Shown here: piece after piece, positions 17,818-28,784 of the stretch
How the letters are laid out: every line of letters begins with the position of its first letter
Numbering within the stretch: position 1 is the stretch's first letter
Assembly (NCBI RefSeq): GCF_003030305.1
Contig: NZ_CP023676.1
Location: forward strand, 1,426,001 to 1,490,000
DNA from: Cutibacterium acnes
Lineage (GTDB): Bacteria; Actinomycetota; Actinomycetes; Propionibacteriales; Propionibacteriaceae
Reading direction: 5' to 3'
DNA length: 64,000 bases
Translations under genes and position numbers: made by a program
The notes under the pieces: model-generated
Database searches by the model: none
What the model saw: the letters and a program-made list of their open reading frames with translations, nothing else
What the model was told of the DNA's origin: nothing

Positions 17818-18185
17818 TGGAGATGGCGGGAATTGAACCCGCGTCCTTGAAAGACCGTCCAGACATTCTCCGGGCGCAGTCGATGCTGTCGTTATTGCTC
17901 GGCTCCTGCACTCACACCGACATGGTGCAGACAAGCCCAGTCACGGAAACGTCCCGTACAGCCCCCGTGACCACAGCTGTACGGCAAGCCTTCTAAACGA
18001 GGCCAGGATCCGGACGGAAGGCTACATCCGGGCTGACCCTTCGATCACTGATCAGGCAGCGAGAGCGAAGTCAGTGCGAGTGTTCTCGGCACTTATAGGT
18101 TTCCAAGGATCGTTAACGAGTTGACCCTGGGTCCTCGGCCCGCTTCTCCTGGAACAACCATTCCAAGTCGAAACCAGTCATCCCC
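17818..18185 (-). ncRNA. ssrA: Transfer-messenger RNA (tmRNA)
   Basis: About 368 nt. The 5' end GGGGATGACTGGTTTCGAC and the 3' end TTCAATTCCCGCCATCTCCA pair as an alanine-tRNA-like acceptor stem (GGGGATG with CATCTCC, one G-U pair) with a T-arm. The internal frame reads AENTRTDFALAA then TGA, preceded by the usual resume codon GCC. tmRNA enters stalled ribosomes with SmpB, adds this degradation tag and releases them; smpB is at 25098-25580. The 3' CCA is not encoded. Ends are placed by the acceptor stem and may be off by a base or two. Confidence 0.93.
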
Positions 18186-18213
18186 CTGTTGAGTTGTGTT
18201 GGTTAAGTGTATC

Positions 18214-18816
18214 TCATCGACCACGACTTAACGAACCTACCGCACGCCGTCGTCCATCATCGAAAAATCTCAGCGGGATCACCCGTAGGAGGGGGTTCGT
18301 CCACTCAATTCCCTCGAATGCTTTAGCAGCGTGCATGATCGTGCCAGCGAACCACGCCATACCGACGAATGGGAAGGTCACGATCATGAGGTTCGTTTTG
18401 ACGGCAACTCCCAATACCACTATCGCCAGGAGCAGCGCGACGAGCTGGAAATTGGCCTGTTGGGCCGCCTGACGACGTATCCAGGACCCCCGTGGCGAGA
18501 TAGCAACTCCCAGCATCGGCCCAAGAGGCCCAAGGAACAATGGGGACAGCCCAATGACGCCAGCTGCCAACGTCTCGCCTGCGGCGATACGCGAACCGTG
18601 AGCCTGTCCACCGACGACCGCTAGTCCGGTCAGGGCGGCATTGAGATCAGCGCGAGTCACCGCCCCCAAAGCGCGAGTCACCCTATCGTCGAAGTCGTCG
18701 GGCGAGAGCCGACCGTCAACGTAGGCATCGCGCAAGAAGGCCACGACTCGATCACGGTCGACGTCGTTGACAAGCCAGCCATCTTTTCCGGTTTGCCACG
18801 TCTGCCAACTGTTCAT
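18214..18816 (-). CDS. DUF1707 domain membrane protein
   Basis: 200 aa from ATG 18816 (MNSWQTWQTGKDGWLV); a longer frame starts 12 codons upstream without support. The N-terminal ~60 residues hold the DUF1707 pattern (RDRVVAFLRDAYVDGRLSPDDFDDRVTRAL), a short helical domain typical of Actinobacteria. Then come three hydrophobic segments (GVIGLSPLFLGPLGPMLG, LVALLLAIVVLGVA, LMIVTFPFVGMAWFAG) and a basic tail. The role of DUF1707 is not established. It lies just upstream of ssrA on the same strand and is a neighbour of a second DUF1707 gene. Confidence 0.8.
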   Translation of the reverse strand: MNSWQTWQTGKDGWLVNDVDRDRVVAFLRDAYVDGRLSPDDFDDRVTRALGAVTRADLNAALTGLAVVGGQAHGSRIAAGETLAAGVIGLSPLFLGPLGPMLGVAISPRGSWIRRQAAQQANFQLVALLLAIVVLGVAVKTNLMIVTFPFVGMAWFAGTIMHAAKAFEGIEWTNPLLRVIPLRFFDDGRRRAVGSLSRGR

Positions 18817-18914
18817 GCTTTCCAGGATGAACCGACAGCAAGGCCTAACCAACCGAACTCACCTTGAGGTAGACCGTGGTCATAGGTGCCGCCCACAACC
18901 GCGATACCTGTGTC

Positions 18915-20920
<2,006 letters not shown>

Positions 20921-20983
20921 TCAGCTTACCTACCGTCCTTCACACCGTCTTCAAACCCCATCCCACGGCATCAAGGAGGATCG

Positions 20984-22180
20984 TCAGGCCTGCACCGCGT
21001 CAATGAGACGGGGAAGGGCAGCGATGAAGGACTCGGCCTCCGCCTTCGTGAGGATGTAGGGCGGGGCCAACCTCAGTGTCGATGGGTTAACAGCGTTGAC
21101 GATGAACCCAGCATGGCGGGCAGCCGCGACAAGATCGGCGGCGATGTCCGAATCGAACTGGACGCCAAGGAGAGCACCGGTACCCCGTACCTCTGTAATG
21201 CGCGGATGACTTTGGCGCAGCGCGGTCGACATCAAGGTGCCGATCTGACGGACGTGAGTCAGTAGATCATCGGATTCGATCGTAGAAATGACCGCTAACG
21301 CCGCAGCACAAGCTAGCGGGTTGCCGCCGAAGGTAGTCCCGTGCTGCCCGGCTGCGAGGATCCCAGATACGTCCGATCCGAACGCCATCGTCGCACCGAT
21401 AGGAAAGCCGCCTCCCAGTGCTTTCGCCATAGTCATCACGTCGGGGGTGATGTGGGCGCTCTGGTGCGCAAACCAGCGACCGGTACGTCCCATGCCACAT
21501 TGCACCTCGTCGACGACCATGAGGACATCGTGGCAGGCCGTCAGCTCGCGTACCTGCTGTAGGTATTCATCCGACAAGGGGACGACCCCAGCCTCACCCT
21601 GAATGGGTTCCATAAAGACCCCGGAAACATCGCCCCTGTCTAGCTCACTAGCTAATGCGTCTGGGTCTTCGGGAGCTATGAAGGTGACATCGACAGCCGA
21701 GGGACCGAACGGTTGACGGTAAGCGATCTTGTGGGTCAACGAAAGAGCGCCGAGACTACGACCGTGGAAAGCATGATTAAGGGCGATGATACGTCCGTTT
21801 TTACGAGCCAAACAGATCTTGATGGCCGCCTCATTGGCTTCAGTACCAGAGTTCGAGAGAAACACTGCCGACCCCTTTGGTGCTTTCGCCAGTGCGAGGA
21901 GTTTTTCTGCGAGATCCAGCTGGGGCCCCGTGGTAAAAAAGTTCGAGACATGAGCCAGTGTCTCTGACTGATGGCTCACAGCCTCGACCCACGCTGGATG
22001 GGCATATCCCAAGGCGTTGACCGCAATTCCACCCAGCAAGTCCAGGTATTCCTTGCCATCATTGTCGACAACGACGCAACCCTGGCCGTGGTCTAGGCAC
22101 AGCTGAGGATTGCCAAACACGCCGAGAAGTGCATTGCGGTAGCGCTCTTGCCAATTGCCGTTCGTTTGTTGCTCCGCCAT
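20984..22180 (-). CDS. argD: Acetylornithine aminotransferase ArgD
   Basis: 398 aa class III PLP aminotransferase that converts N-acetylglutamate semialdehyde to N-acetylornithine. Seen: SNSGTEANEAAIK (phosphate loop), FHGRS, MVVDEVQCGMGRTG (cofactor Asp) and TMAKALGGGFPIGA with the Schiff-base Lys. ATG 22180 is chosen because GAGAGG lies six bases upstream; ATG 22186 and longer alternatives are less well placed. Starts 10 bases after argB. Confidence 0.95.
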   Translation of the reverse strand: MAEQQTNGNWQERYRNALLGVFGNPQLCLDHGQGCVVVDNDGKEYLDLLGGIAVNALGYAHPAWVEAVSHQSETLAHVSNFFTTGPQLDLAEKLLALAKAPKGSAVFLSNSGTEANEAAIKICLARKNGRIIALNHAFHGRSLGALSLTHKIAYRQPFGPSAVDVTFIAPEDPDALASELDRGDVSGVFMEPIQGEAGVVPLSDEYLQQVRELTACHDVLMVVDEVQCGMGRTGRWFAHQSAHITPDVMTMAKALGGGFPIGATMAFGSDVSGILAAGQHGTTFGGNPLACAAALAVISTIESDDLLTHVRQIGTLMSTALRQSHPRITEVRGTGALLGVQFDSDIAADLVAAARHAGFIVNAVNPSTLRLAPPYILTKAEAESFIAALPRLIDAVQA

Positions 22181-22190
22181 CGTCATCCTC

Positions 22191-23123
22191 TCAGACATAG
22201 TCGTCGCTGCGTGCCATTGTTCCGACGCCCCTGGTAGTGAAAATCTCCAGCAAAAGGGCGTGTTCAATGCGTCCGTCTACAATCGCAGCACTCGAGACCC
22301 CGCCGTCAATGGCATCAAGCAGAGCCTGCGCCTTCGGACGCATACCCTCACCTAGACGCGGAATCATGGCACGCAAATCACTCGCGGAGACCTCAGAGAT
22401 AAGAGTGTGAGGGTCAGGCCAGGTGCCATAAATACCAGCGACGTTTGTCAGCATGACGAGCTTTTCCGCACGTAGTGCCTGAGCAATAGCGGTGGCGGCA
22501 GTGTCGGCATTGACGTTGAGAACCTGTCCGGTGGGACGACCAGCCGCGTCAACCTCGGGACTCACCGGTGCAATGACCGGAATCTGACCGCGATCAAGCA
22601 TAGAGATAACGAGATCGATGTTGACGTCAACGATGTCTCCCACCAAACCCATGTCTATTTGCTCGCCATCAACAATTACCCGCGACTTCCGGGCCGACAA
22701 AAGTCCAGAGTCCTCACCTGACATGCCAGCTGCTAGCGGCGCATAGGCGTTGATTCGATTAACGAGCTGACGGCCCACCTGCCCGACGAGCACCATCCGG
22801 ACAACCTCCATGACCTCCGGAGATGTCACCCGCAAACCATTACGGAACTCCACTGGGGTAGCAGATTCAGCAAGCATCGCATTGATCTGAGGGCCACCAC
22901 CGTGGACGACAATAGGGCGAATCCCCACAGAGGCCATAAACACAATGTCGTCGGCGAAGGCCTGCTGCAGGCCGGGATCAACCATCGCGTTGCCGCCATA
23001 TTTCACGACGACAGTGCGGCCCTGAAACCGCCTGATCCAAGGCAGCGCTTCTACCAGGACCTCAGATTTCCGCTGAGCCGAGAACTGGGTGTCGTTGAGG
23101 GGGATGTCAAGAGCAAGGGTCAT
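22191..23123 (-). CDS. argB: Acetylglutamate kinase ArgB
   Basis: 310 aa amino-acid kinase that phosphorylates N-acetylglutamate. Seen: VVKYGGNAM (phosphate-binding Lys) near residue 40, VHGGGPQINAML near 75, NVNADTAATAIA, and LTNVAGIYGTW. The N-terminal helix (about 1-30) before the kinase fold is the type found in arginine-inhibited hexameric enzymes, so feedback inhibition by arginine is likely. Its ATG overlaps the argJ stop (ATGA), so translation depends on argJ being read through in frame. Confidence 0.95.
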   Translation of the reverse strand: MTLALDIPLNDTQFSAQRKSEVLVEALPWIRRFQGRTVVVKYGGNAMVDPGLQQAFADDIVFMASVGIRPIVVHGGGPQINAMLAESATPVEFRNGLRVTSPEVMEVVRMVLVGQVGRQLVNRINAYAPLAAGMSGEDSGLLSARKSRVIVDGEQIDMGLVGDIVDVNIDLVISMLDRGQIPVIAPVSPEVDAAGRPTGQVLNVNADTAATAIAQALRAEKLVMLTNVAGIYGTWPDPHTLISEVSASDLRAMIPRLGEGMRPKAQALLDAIDGGVSSAAIVDGRIEHALLLEIFTTRGVGTMARSDDYV

Positions 23124-23929
23124 GATGTATACTCGCTATTCTCTTCGACGTATTGGTGGGTCAGATCATTGGTCCATACCGCAGCTTCGGCGTCACCCGC
23201 ATGCAGCTCAATATCGATGTGAACCTCTCGTGGCCTCATATCGACGAGGTTGCGGTCCTCCCCGATACCCCCGGCCTTACAGATCTGGATGTCATTGATA
23301 GACACATCCACTTGGTCGGGATCGAAGGGAGCTACATTCTCGGGAACACATCCGATCGCCGCGAGGATGCGACCCCAGTTGGGGTCATTTCCTGCGATAG
23401 CCGTTTTGACGAGGTTGGAACGCGTGACCTCCCGGGCCACCGCCACAGCAGCTTCGGTACTGATGGCACCTGTAACGGTCACTTTGACATCGTGGTGGGA
23501 TCCCTCAGCATCTGCGACAAGCTGGCGAGCCAAGATGGCGCACAGCTCGGTGAGTGCGTCGGTAAGTTCATCACCCGTCAGGCTGATACCGGAAGCCCCC
23601 GAGGCCATAGCGACAACTGTGTCATTGGTCGACATGCAGGCATCGGAGTCAACCCGACTGAAGGTGATGTCACAGTCGGCGAAGCCATCGATCCCGGTAC
23701 AGGCGTTAGCGACAGCCGCGTTGACAATGACAGCACGAGCCTTGTGGTCGGCAGTGGCATGACGCGACCACTGGACCGGCGCAGCGCACACGCGGTTTGT
23801 TGTGAATACCCCGGCAACGACGTCGGCGGGTCCATCGTTGACGATGAGTGCAAGGTCCAGGCCTGGGGTGGTTCGCAACCCGGCCTGAATACCCCCGGCG
23901 CGGAATCCGAGTGGATAGGTGACCGACAT
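23120..23929 (-). CDS. argJ: ArgJ with an internal in-frame deletion, probably inactive
   Basis: 269 aa from ATG 23929 (AGGAGG four bases upstream); normal ArgJ has 380-405 aa. ArgJ transfers the acetyl group of N-acetylornithine to glutamate and matures by cutting itself before a Thr in a G-M-x-A-P-x-M-A-T-M-L region. Here the N-terminal part runs normally to NAAVANACTGIDGFAD and then jumps to ITFSRVDSDACMSTNDTV, which belongs about 108 residues further on. The missing segment contains the cleavage Thr and the following catalytic region. The C-terminal part (GNDPNWGRI, YVEENSEYTS) is complete. The frame is kept, so downstream argB can still be translated. Either a pseudogene or a structural leftover. 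Confidence 0.88.
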   Translation of the reverse strand: MSVTYPLGFRAGGIQAGLRTTPGLDLALIVNDGPADVVAGVFTTNRVCAAPVQWSRHATADHKARAVIVNAAVANACTGIDGFADCDITFSRVDSDACMSTNDTVVAMASGASGISLTGDELTDALTELCAILARQLVADAEGSHHDVKVTVTGAISTEAAVAVAREVTRSNLVKTAIAGNDPNWGRILAAIGCVPENVAPFDPDQVDVSINDIQICKAGGIGEDRNLVDMRPREVHIDIELHAGDAEAAVWTNDLTHQYVEENSEYTS

Positions 23930-23940
23930 GAATCCTCCTG

Positions 23941-24993
23941 TCACGGATTAAGACCAATGAGAGGCAACCCCGTAGTCTCGGGGAGACCAAAGGCCACGTT
24001 GAGACATTGAATGACGGCACCAGCCGTCCCTTTAACAAGGTTGTCCAGAGCGACAACGATGGTGGCAAGGCCGTTATCAGGATCGCCCACAGCATTGATG
24101 TGCGTCATAGCGGACCCGACGACGTCATGGGTATCGGGGTAGGCGTTAGTGACGTGAATGAGTGGCTCGTCACCATAGACCTCGCGCAACCGCGCGAGTA
24201 AATCATCAGAGGAAGCCTGTGATGGTGCGGTGCACACGGCGAGAATTCCCCGGGTCATCGGCACCAGCACGGCGCTAACGCTCAGGTGCGGTTTCTCAGC
24301 TCCCGCCATGCGAAGTGACTGCAGAATTTCAGGAATGTGACGATGAGCGTTACCAACCGAATAGGGATGGGCTCCCCCACTCATTCGGGAGAATGTGAGA
24401 TCTGGACGACTGGATTTTCCAGCACCGGATGTCCCAACTATAAGGGTGGCTGTCGACTGAGAAATGTCAACAAGGCCGACGAGGGGTGCCAGTCCCAGGG
24501 CAACCGCGGAGGCATTGCACCCTGGCGCAGCGATGCGGGTTGCACCTGACAGCATGTCACGTTGCGAGCCGCCCTCAGCTCGTGGCAGCTCGGGAAGTCC
24601 ATACGTCCAGGTACCAGCGTGGTCACTGCCGTACCAACGCTGCCAGTCTGACGCTGATAACAACCGAAAGTCCGCTCCAGCATCGACGATGACAAGGTCG
24701 GGATTCATCTTCACAAGCTCCTGGACAATCTGCCCGGAAGCCCCATGAGGCAAGGCCAGCACGACGGCGTCGTCGTGGGAGGCGAGACGCTCAACGTCGA
24801 TCTCGGAAAGGGTTCGCTCCTTAGCCACACCGACAAGGTGAGGCATGACGTGCGCCAATGGAAGTCCAGCCTGGCTGTGCGCAGCAAGATCTCCCATCGT
24901 AAACGCGGGATGCCCTGACAGCAGGCGCACGACTTCGGCTCCCGCATACCCGGAAGCTCCGGCGACGGCAACAGTGAATCCTTTTGCGCTCAT
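23941..24993 (-). CDS. argC: N-acetyl-gamma-glutamyl-phosphate reductase ArgC
   Basis: 350 aa. Reduces N-acetylglutamyl phosphate to the semialdehyde with NADPH. Seen: GASGYAGAEVVRLL (nucleotide-binding loop) at the N-terminus, IAAPGCNASAVALGLAPL with the catalytic Cys, and HRHIPEI with the active-site His. Start ATG 24993 (MSAKGFTVAVAGASG) has no room for a ribosome-binding site because a -10-like TATAAAT lies directly upstream, which suggests a leaderless mRNA; an ATG two codons earlier is the alternative. First gene of argC-argJ-argB-argD-argH. Confidence 0.93.
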   Translation of the reverse strand: MSAKGFTVAVAGASGYAGAEVVRLLSGHPAFTMGDLAAHSQAGLPLAHVMPHLVGVAKERTLSEIDVERLASHDDAVVLALPHGASGQIVQELVKMNPDLVIVDAGADFRLLSASDWQRWYGSDHAGTWTYGLPELPRAEGGSQRDMLSGATRIAAPGCNASAVALGLAPLVGLVDISQSTATLIVGTSGAGKSSRPDLTFSRMSGGAHPYSVGNAHRHIPEILQSLRMAGAEKPHLSVSAVLVPMTRGILAVCTAPSQASSDDLLARLREVYGDEPLIHVTNAYPDTHDVVGSAMTHINAVGDPDNGLATIVVALDNLVKGTAGAVIQCLNVAFGLPETTGLPLIGLNP

Positions 24994-25009
24994 GTGCATA
25001 TTTATACAC
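24994..25009 (-). promoter_or_regulatory. Candidate argC promoter with overlapping ArgR-like palindrome
   Basis: On the minus strand the 16 bases just before the argC ATG form an imperfect palindrome, GTGTATAA/ATATGCAC (6 of 8 positions match). It contains a -10-like TATAAAT about 7 bases upstream of the ATG. Its AT-rich core and position resemble an ARG box, where the arginine repressor ArgR would block the promoter. No argR gene is in the window. Inference from one site. Confidence 0.4.
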
Positions 25010-25097
25010 TCGATCGCCCACGAGACCAACCCCGACTCACAATGTGATCGAGAACGGCCACCCCGCACCTATACGTGCGACGGCGGCCATCAAAGAT

Positions 25098-25580
25098 TCA
25101 GCGTTTGCGGTTGCGCACCCGATTTGCCAGAGCTCGCTGAGCTTCACGCTTGGCATCGCGTTCGCGGATCGCCTGGCGCTTATCCCAGTCCCTCTTACCG
25201 GTGCCAACGGCAATCTCGACCTTGGCGTAGCCGTCCTTGAAGTAGAGCTGCAACGGAACGATCGTTTTGCCCGGGCCGTCCGCCTCGCGAGACAGCTTGG
25301 CGATCTCACGCTTATTGAGCAAGAGTTTGCGCTTGCGCATCACGTCGTGATTTCGCCATGTTCCGAAGGCATATTCGGGGATATGGAGGTTATACATCCA
25401 CACCTCACCGCGTTCATCGACCTGAGCGAAAGCATCAGTCAACGTGGCCTTGCCAGCCCGCAGGGACTTCACCTCGGTTCCCTGCAGAACGAGCCCGGCC
25501 TCCCATGTGTCACCGATGGTGTAGTCATGGGTGGCGCGTCGGTTACGCGCGACGACCCTGACCCCCTGCTCCCTGGGCAT
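25098..25580 (-). CDS. smpB: SsrA-binding protein SmpB
   Basis: 160 aa, normal length. SmpB binds tmRNA and brings it to stalled ribosomes. Seen: N-terminal [36 protein letters not shown] block, the [12 protein letters not shown] motif, and the basic C-terminal tail ([24 protein letters not shown]) that mimics an mRNA in the A site. Its RNA partner ssrA is about 7 kb away. It follows ftsX, the usual ftsE-ftsX-smpB order of Gram-positive bacteria. Confidence 0.96.
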
Positions 25581-25625
25581 GACAAACCTCCTTCGACACA
25601 GGATCTTTCATCCTATACGAAGAAA

Positions 25626-26528
25626 TTAGACTCTAAGGTACTTCTTTGTTGCAACGTAGGCTGGCGCCACAGATAGCACGACTGCTACGACAACCATCCA
25701 CGCGATGGACTTCCACACCTGGGGCCATCCAACCCATGCCAACGTCGTAATAGAATGCGCCATTTTACGCATGACGACCACATCAGCGCCCAAAGCCAGG
25801 GTCACACAGGCAAGCAGCGCGCCAAGAAGCCCTGCGATGAGAGATTCAAGGAGGAAAGGCATGAGGATATAGGTGTTGGACGCACCTACAAGTTTCATAA
25901 TTCCCAATTCTCGACGTCTGGAGAAAGCCGCCATCCGAATCGTGTTACCAATCTGCAAGGCTGCCGCAACGAGCAGAAGCACAGACATCCCAAAGGTGAC
26001 CCATCTCAGAGCATTCATCCACAGGAATATCGGGTCCAATACGTTATGTAAGTCGACAACCGACTGCACTCCCGGCAGACTTTGAGCCTCCGTCACCACC
26101 CCCTGGTACTGCTGAGGGTCAACCAGCTTGACACGATACGAGTCCTGGATGGTGTCCTCTGTCAAGACGTCACGCACCGGAGAATCAGCATAGATACGCT
26201 GATACTCTTCGAACGCCTCATGCTTGGATTCGTAGTAGACGCGGGAAACTTGCGGGTTTGACTCCAATGCCTCACGGATGGCGTCCTTTTGGGCCTGGGT
26301 GGCAGCTTTCTCGCCTGAGCATTGGGCCCCAGGAACACCATCGACGCACAGAAAGACCGATACCTCGACCTTGTCGTACCACTTGCCCTTGAGCAGATCG
26401 ACCTGTTGGGTGGCCAACAGAGCCGCCCCGAATAGGGACAGGGACACCCACATGGTGACGACGACGGCCAGGGTCATCGCTGCGTTGCGGCGTAGTCCAG
26501 ACCACGTCTCTCGCAAGGTGTGACGCAT
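25626..26528 (-). CDS. ftsX: Cell-division ABC transporter permease FtsX
   Basis: 300 aa with four membrane segments: one near residues 20-42, an extracytoplasmic domain of about 130 residues, then three in the C-terminal half (WVTFGMSVLLLVAAALQIG, ILMPFLLESLIAGLLGALLACV, IAWMVVVAVVLSVAPAYVATK). With FtsE it activates peptidoglycan hydrolases at the septum. The extracytoplasmic domain holds one Cys pair (LCVDGVPGAQC), as in other actinobacterial FtsX. Follows ftsE by 33 bases. Confidence 0.94.
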   Translation of the reverse strand: MRHTLRETWSGLRRNAAMTLAVVVTMWVSLSLFGAALLATQQVDLLKGKWYDKVEVSVFLCVDGVPGAQCSGEKAATQAQKDAIREALESNPQVSRVYYESKHEAFEEYQRIYADSPVRDVLTEDTIQDSYRVKLVDPQQYQGVVTEAQSLPGVQSVVDLHNVLDPIFLWMNALRWVTFGMSVLLLVAAALQIGNTIRMAAFSRRRELGIMKLVGASNTYILMPFLLESLIAGLLGALLACVTLALGADVVVMRKMAHSITTLAWVGWPQVWKSIAWMVVVAVVLSVAPAYVATKKYLRV

Positions 26529-26561
26529 GTACTTCCTCGTTCTGTACTCGTGTCGGGGATC

Positions 26562-27248
26562 TCAAGAATTACGGTAGACGCCCTCGTTCTCGTCCCGGAC
26601 AACATGTCCGAACTCGAGTTCGATCACTCGCCGCCTCATCTGATCGACAATCGTCGAATCATGGGTAGCCATGACGACCGTCGTGCCAGTGCGATTAATG
26701 CGATCAAGCACTTTCATGATGCCCACTGCAGTATCCGGATCAAGGTTTCCAGTGGGCTCGTCTGCGATGAGGATCTTGGGGCGGTTAACAAAAGCCCTAG
26801 CCAGAGCGACGCGCTGTTGCTCGCCACCGGAAAGTTCGTCGGGCATCCGCTTTTGTTTACCATCAAGGCCAACCAATTCAAGGGTGTCGGGGACGACGCT
26901 GCGAATCTCCTTCGTCGGCTTGCCGATAACCTGCATCGCGAAGGCGACGTTCTCATAGACCGTCTTCTTCGGAAGCAGGCGGAAGTCCTGGAAGACCGTG
27001 CCTATCTGGCGACGCAACGCGGGCACCTTCCACGACCTCAACTGGTTAAGATTCTTCCCGGCGACATACAGGGTGCCGCGGGTGGGTCGGTACTCACGCA
27101 AGATGAGTCGGATGAAGGTCGACTTCCCTGATCCGGACTGACCCACGAGGAAAACGAACTCCCCCTTGTCGATGTCGACATTGACGTCAGATAGAGCCGC
27201 TTGGCTCTGCCCGGTATATGTCTTTGTGACACTATCGAAGGTGATCAC
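26562..27248 (-). CDS. ftsE: Cell-division ATP-binding protein FtsE
   Basis: 228 aa from GTG 27248, which has GGGGA five bases upstream; an upstream frame extends 13 codons into prfB without support. ABC ATPase: Walker [10 protein letters not shown] at 36-44, signature [14 protein letters not shown], Walker [13 protein letters not shown], and a switch His in MATHD. Forms the FtsEX complex with the next gene product. Starts 11 bases after prfB ends. Confidence 0.95.
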   Translation of the reverse strand: MITFDSVTKTYTGQSQAALSDVNVDIDKGEFVFLVGQSGSGKSTFIRLILREYRPTRGTLYVAGKNLNQLRSWKVPALRRQIGTVFQDFRLLPKKTVYENVAFAMQVIGKPTKEIRSVVPDTLELVGLDGKQKRMPDELSGGEQQRVALARAFVNRPKILIADEPTGNLDPDTAVGIMKVLDRINRTGTTVVMATHDSTIVDQMRRRVIELEFGHVVRDENEGVYRNS

Positions 27249-27259
27249 GTCTGTCCCCG

Positions 27260-28366
27260 TCAGTCGGTTTCGTTCTTGCGACGCCAACGAATACCAGCGT
27301 CGATGAAGTCGTCGATATCTCCGTCGAAGACGGCATCAGTGTTACCGACCTCATGATTCGTACGCAAATCCTTGACCATTTGGTAGGGATGCAGCACGTA
27401 GGAGCGCATCTGGGCTCCCCAAGAGTTGCCCTCCGACTTCAATGAATTCATTTCGGCTTCCTGTTCCTCACGGGCTTTCTCAAGCAGCTTGGCCTGAAGA
27501 ACTCGCAAGGCGGCGGCCTTGTTCTGAATTTGGGAACGCTCATTCTGACAGCTCACTACGATGCCGGTCGGAAGGTGTGTCAGACGAACGGCAGAGTCGG
27601 TGGTATTCACACCCTGGCCACCAGGGCCCGAGGCATGGAAGACGTCAACGCGCAGATCGGACTCTGGGATGTCGACGTGGTCGGTCTCCTCAACGACGGG
27701 CAACACCTCGACACCGGCAAAGGATGTCTGACGGCGCCCCTGGTTGTCGAAGGGACTAATGCGCACCAGACGGTGGGTGCCCTGCTCGACCGAAAGAGTG
27801 CCGTAGGCGAAGGGGGCATGAACGACGAACGTCGCCGACTTAATGCCTGCCTCTTCAGCGTACGAAGTGTCGAGGATTTCAACCTTGTAGCCGTGACGTT
27901 CGGACCAACGCAGGTACATGCGTAGCAGCATCTCCGCAAAATCGGCAGCGTCAACACCGCCAGCCTCTGAACGAATCGTGACGACGGCCTCGCGCTCGTC
28001 GTATTGCCCCGACAGCAAGGTCCTCACCTCGAGAGCGTCAATCTCCTCACGAAGCTTAACCGTCTCGGTCGTCGCCTCAGCTAGGGATTCCTTGTCGTCA
28101 TCAGCAGCCGCGAATTCCAACAGCACGTGGACATCCTCGATCCGCGCGCGCAACCGCTCCAGACGTTCAATCTCAGCCTGCAGGGCCGACAGTCGAGAAG
28201 TCACCCGCTGCGCATTCTCTTGGTCGTCCCAGAGATTGGGAACGGCCACCTGCCTCTCGAGGTCCGCGATCTCCGCTTTCTTAGCCTCCGGATCGAGAAC
28301 ATTCTCAATCGAGGACAGGGATGCGTCGAGGTCCTCAACGGTCTGCTGAAGGTCTACCAATGCCAC
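27260..28366 (-). CDS. prfB: Peptide chain release factor RF2
   Basis: 368 aa from GTG 28366. Recognises UGA and UAA stop codons: the discriminating SPF tripeptide is present in [15 protein letters not shown], and the hydrolysis motif GGQ in [10 protein letters not shown]. The N-terminal coiled-coil is complete and the frame is continuous, so the self-regulatory UGA frameshift found in many prfB genes is absent, as is usual in Actinobacteria. The prfB-ftsE-ftsX-smpB order is widely conserved. Confidence 0.96.
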
Positions 28367-28466
28367 GTTGAGCAACTCTACAGGGACGTGGCGACAACTC
28401 CGGTGCGATGATTCTCCACCCGGGAAGTGTGCTTCACGTGATAAATCGGTAGAGTAGGTGCACCTG

Positions 28467-28540
28467 GGGCGTATAGCTCAGTTGGTCAGAGCGCCTGCCT
28501 TACACGCTGGAGGTCGCCGGTTCGAGCCCGGCTGCGCCCA
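28467..28540 (+). tRNA. tRNA-Val (anticodon UAC)
   Basis: 74 nt cloverleaf: acceptor GGGCGTA with TGCGCCC, D-stem GCTC/GAGC, anticodon loop CTTACAC giving TAC, T-stem GCCGG/CCGGC with TTCGAGC loop, discriminator A. The anticodon stem CCTGC/GCTGG has a central T-T mismatch. CCA is not encoded. Confidence 0.92.
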
Positions 28541-28784
28541 CTTCCACAATGAATGGCCGTGCCAAGTGCACGGCATTCCAGCCCACGGTGTCCATGCTTC
28601 TGCATTAACTATGGACATTAAACGTTTTTACGATACCGTGCATCCCGCCAGTATCAACCACACGAAAAGAGGTGTCCATATGACGGAGCCGAACAATCCA
28701 CACTGACCCGATGAGGCCGGTGTCTCAGGGTGGCCGAGCGAGGCCGGACGTGATCCCTACGGACAGCCTAGCAATCCCTACCAG

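Noticed and set aside
23153-24010. 285-codon plus-strand open frame over argJ
   Set aside because: Mirror of the GC-rich argJ coding strand; no protein-like motifs.
28290-28366. Programmed frameshift in prfB
   Set aside because: The reading frame is continuous through the usual site and no internal UGA is present.
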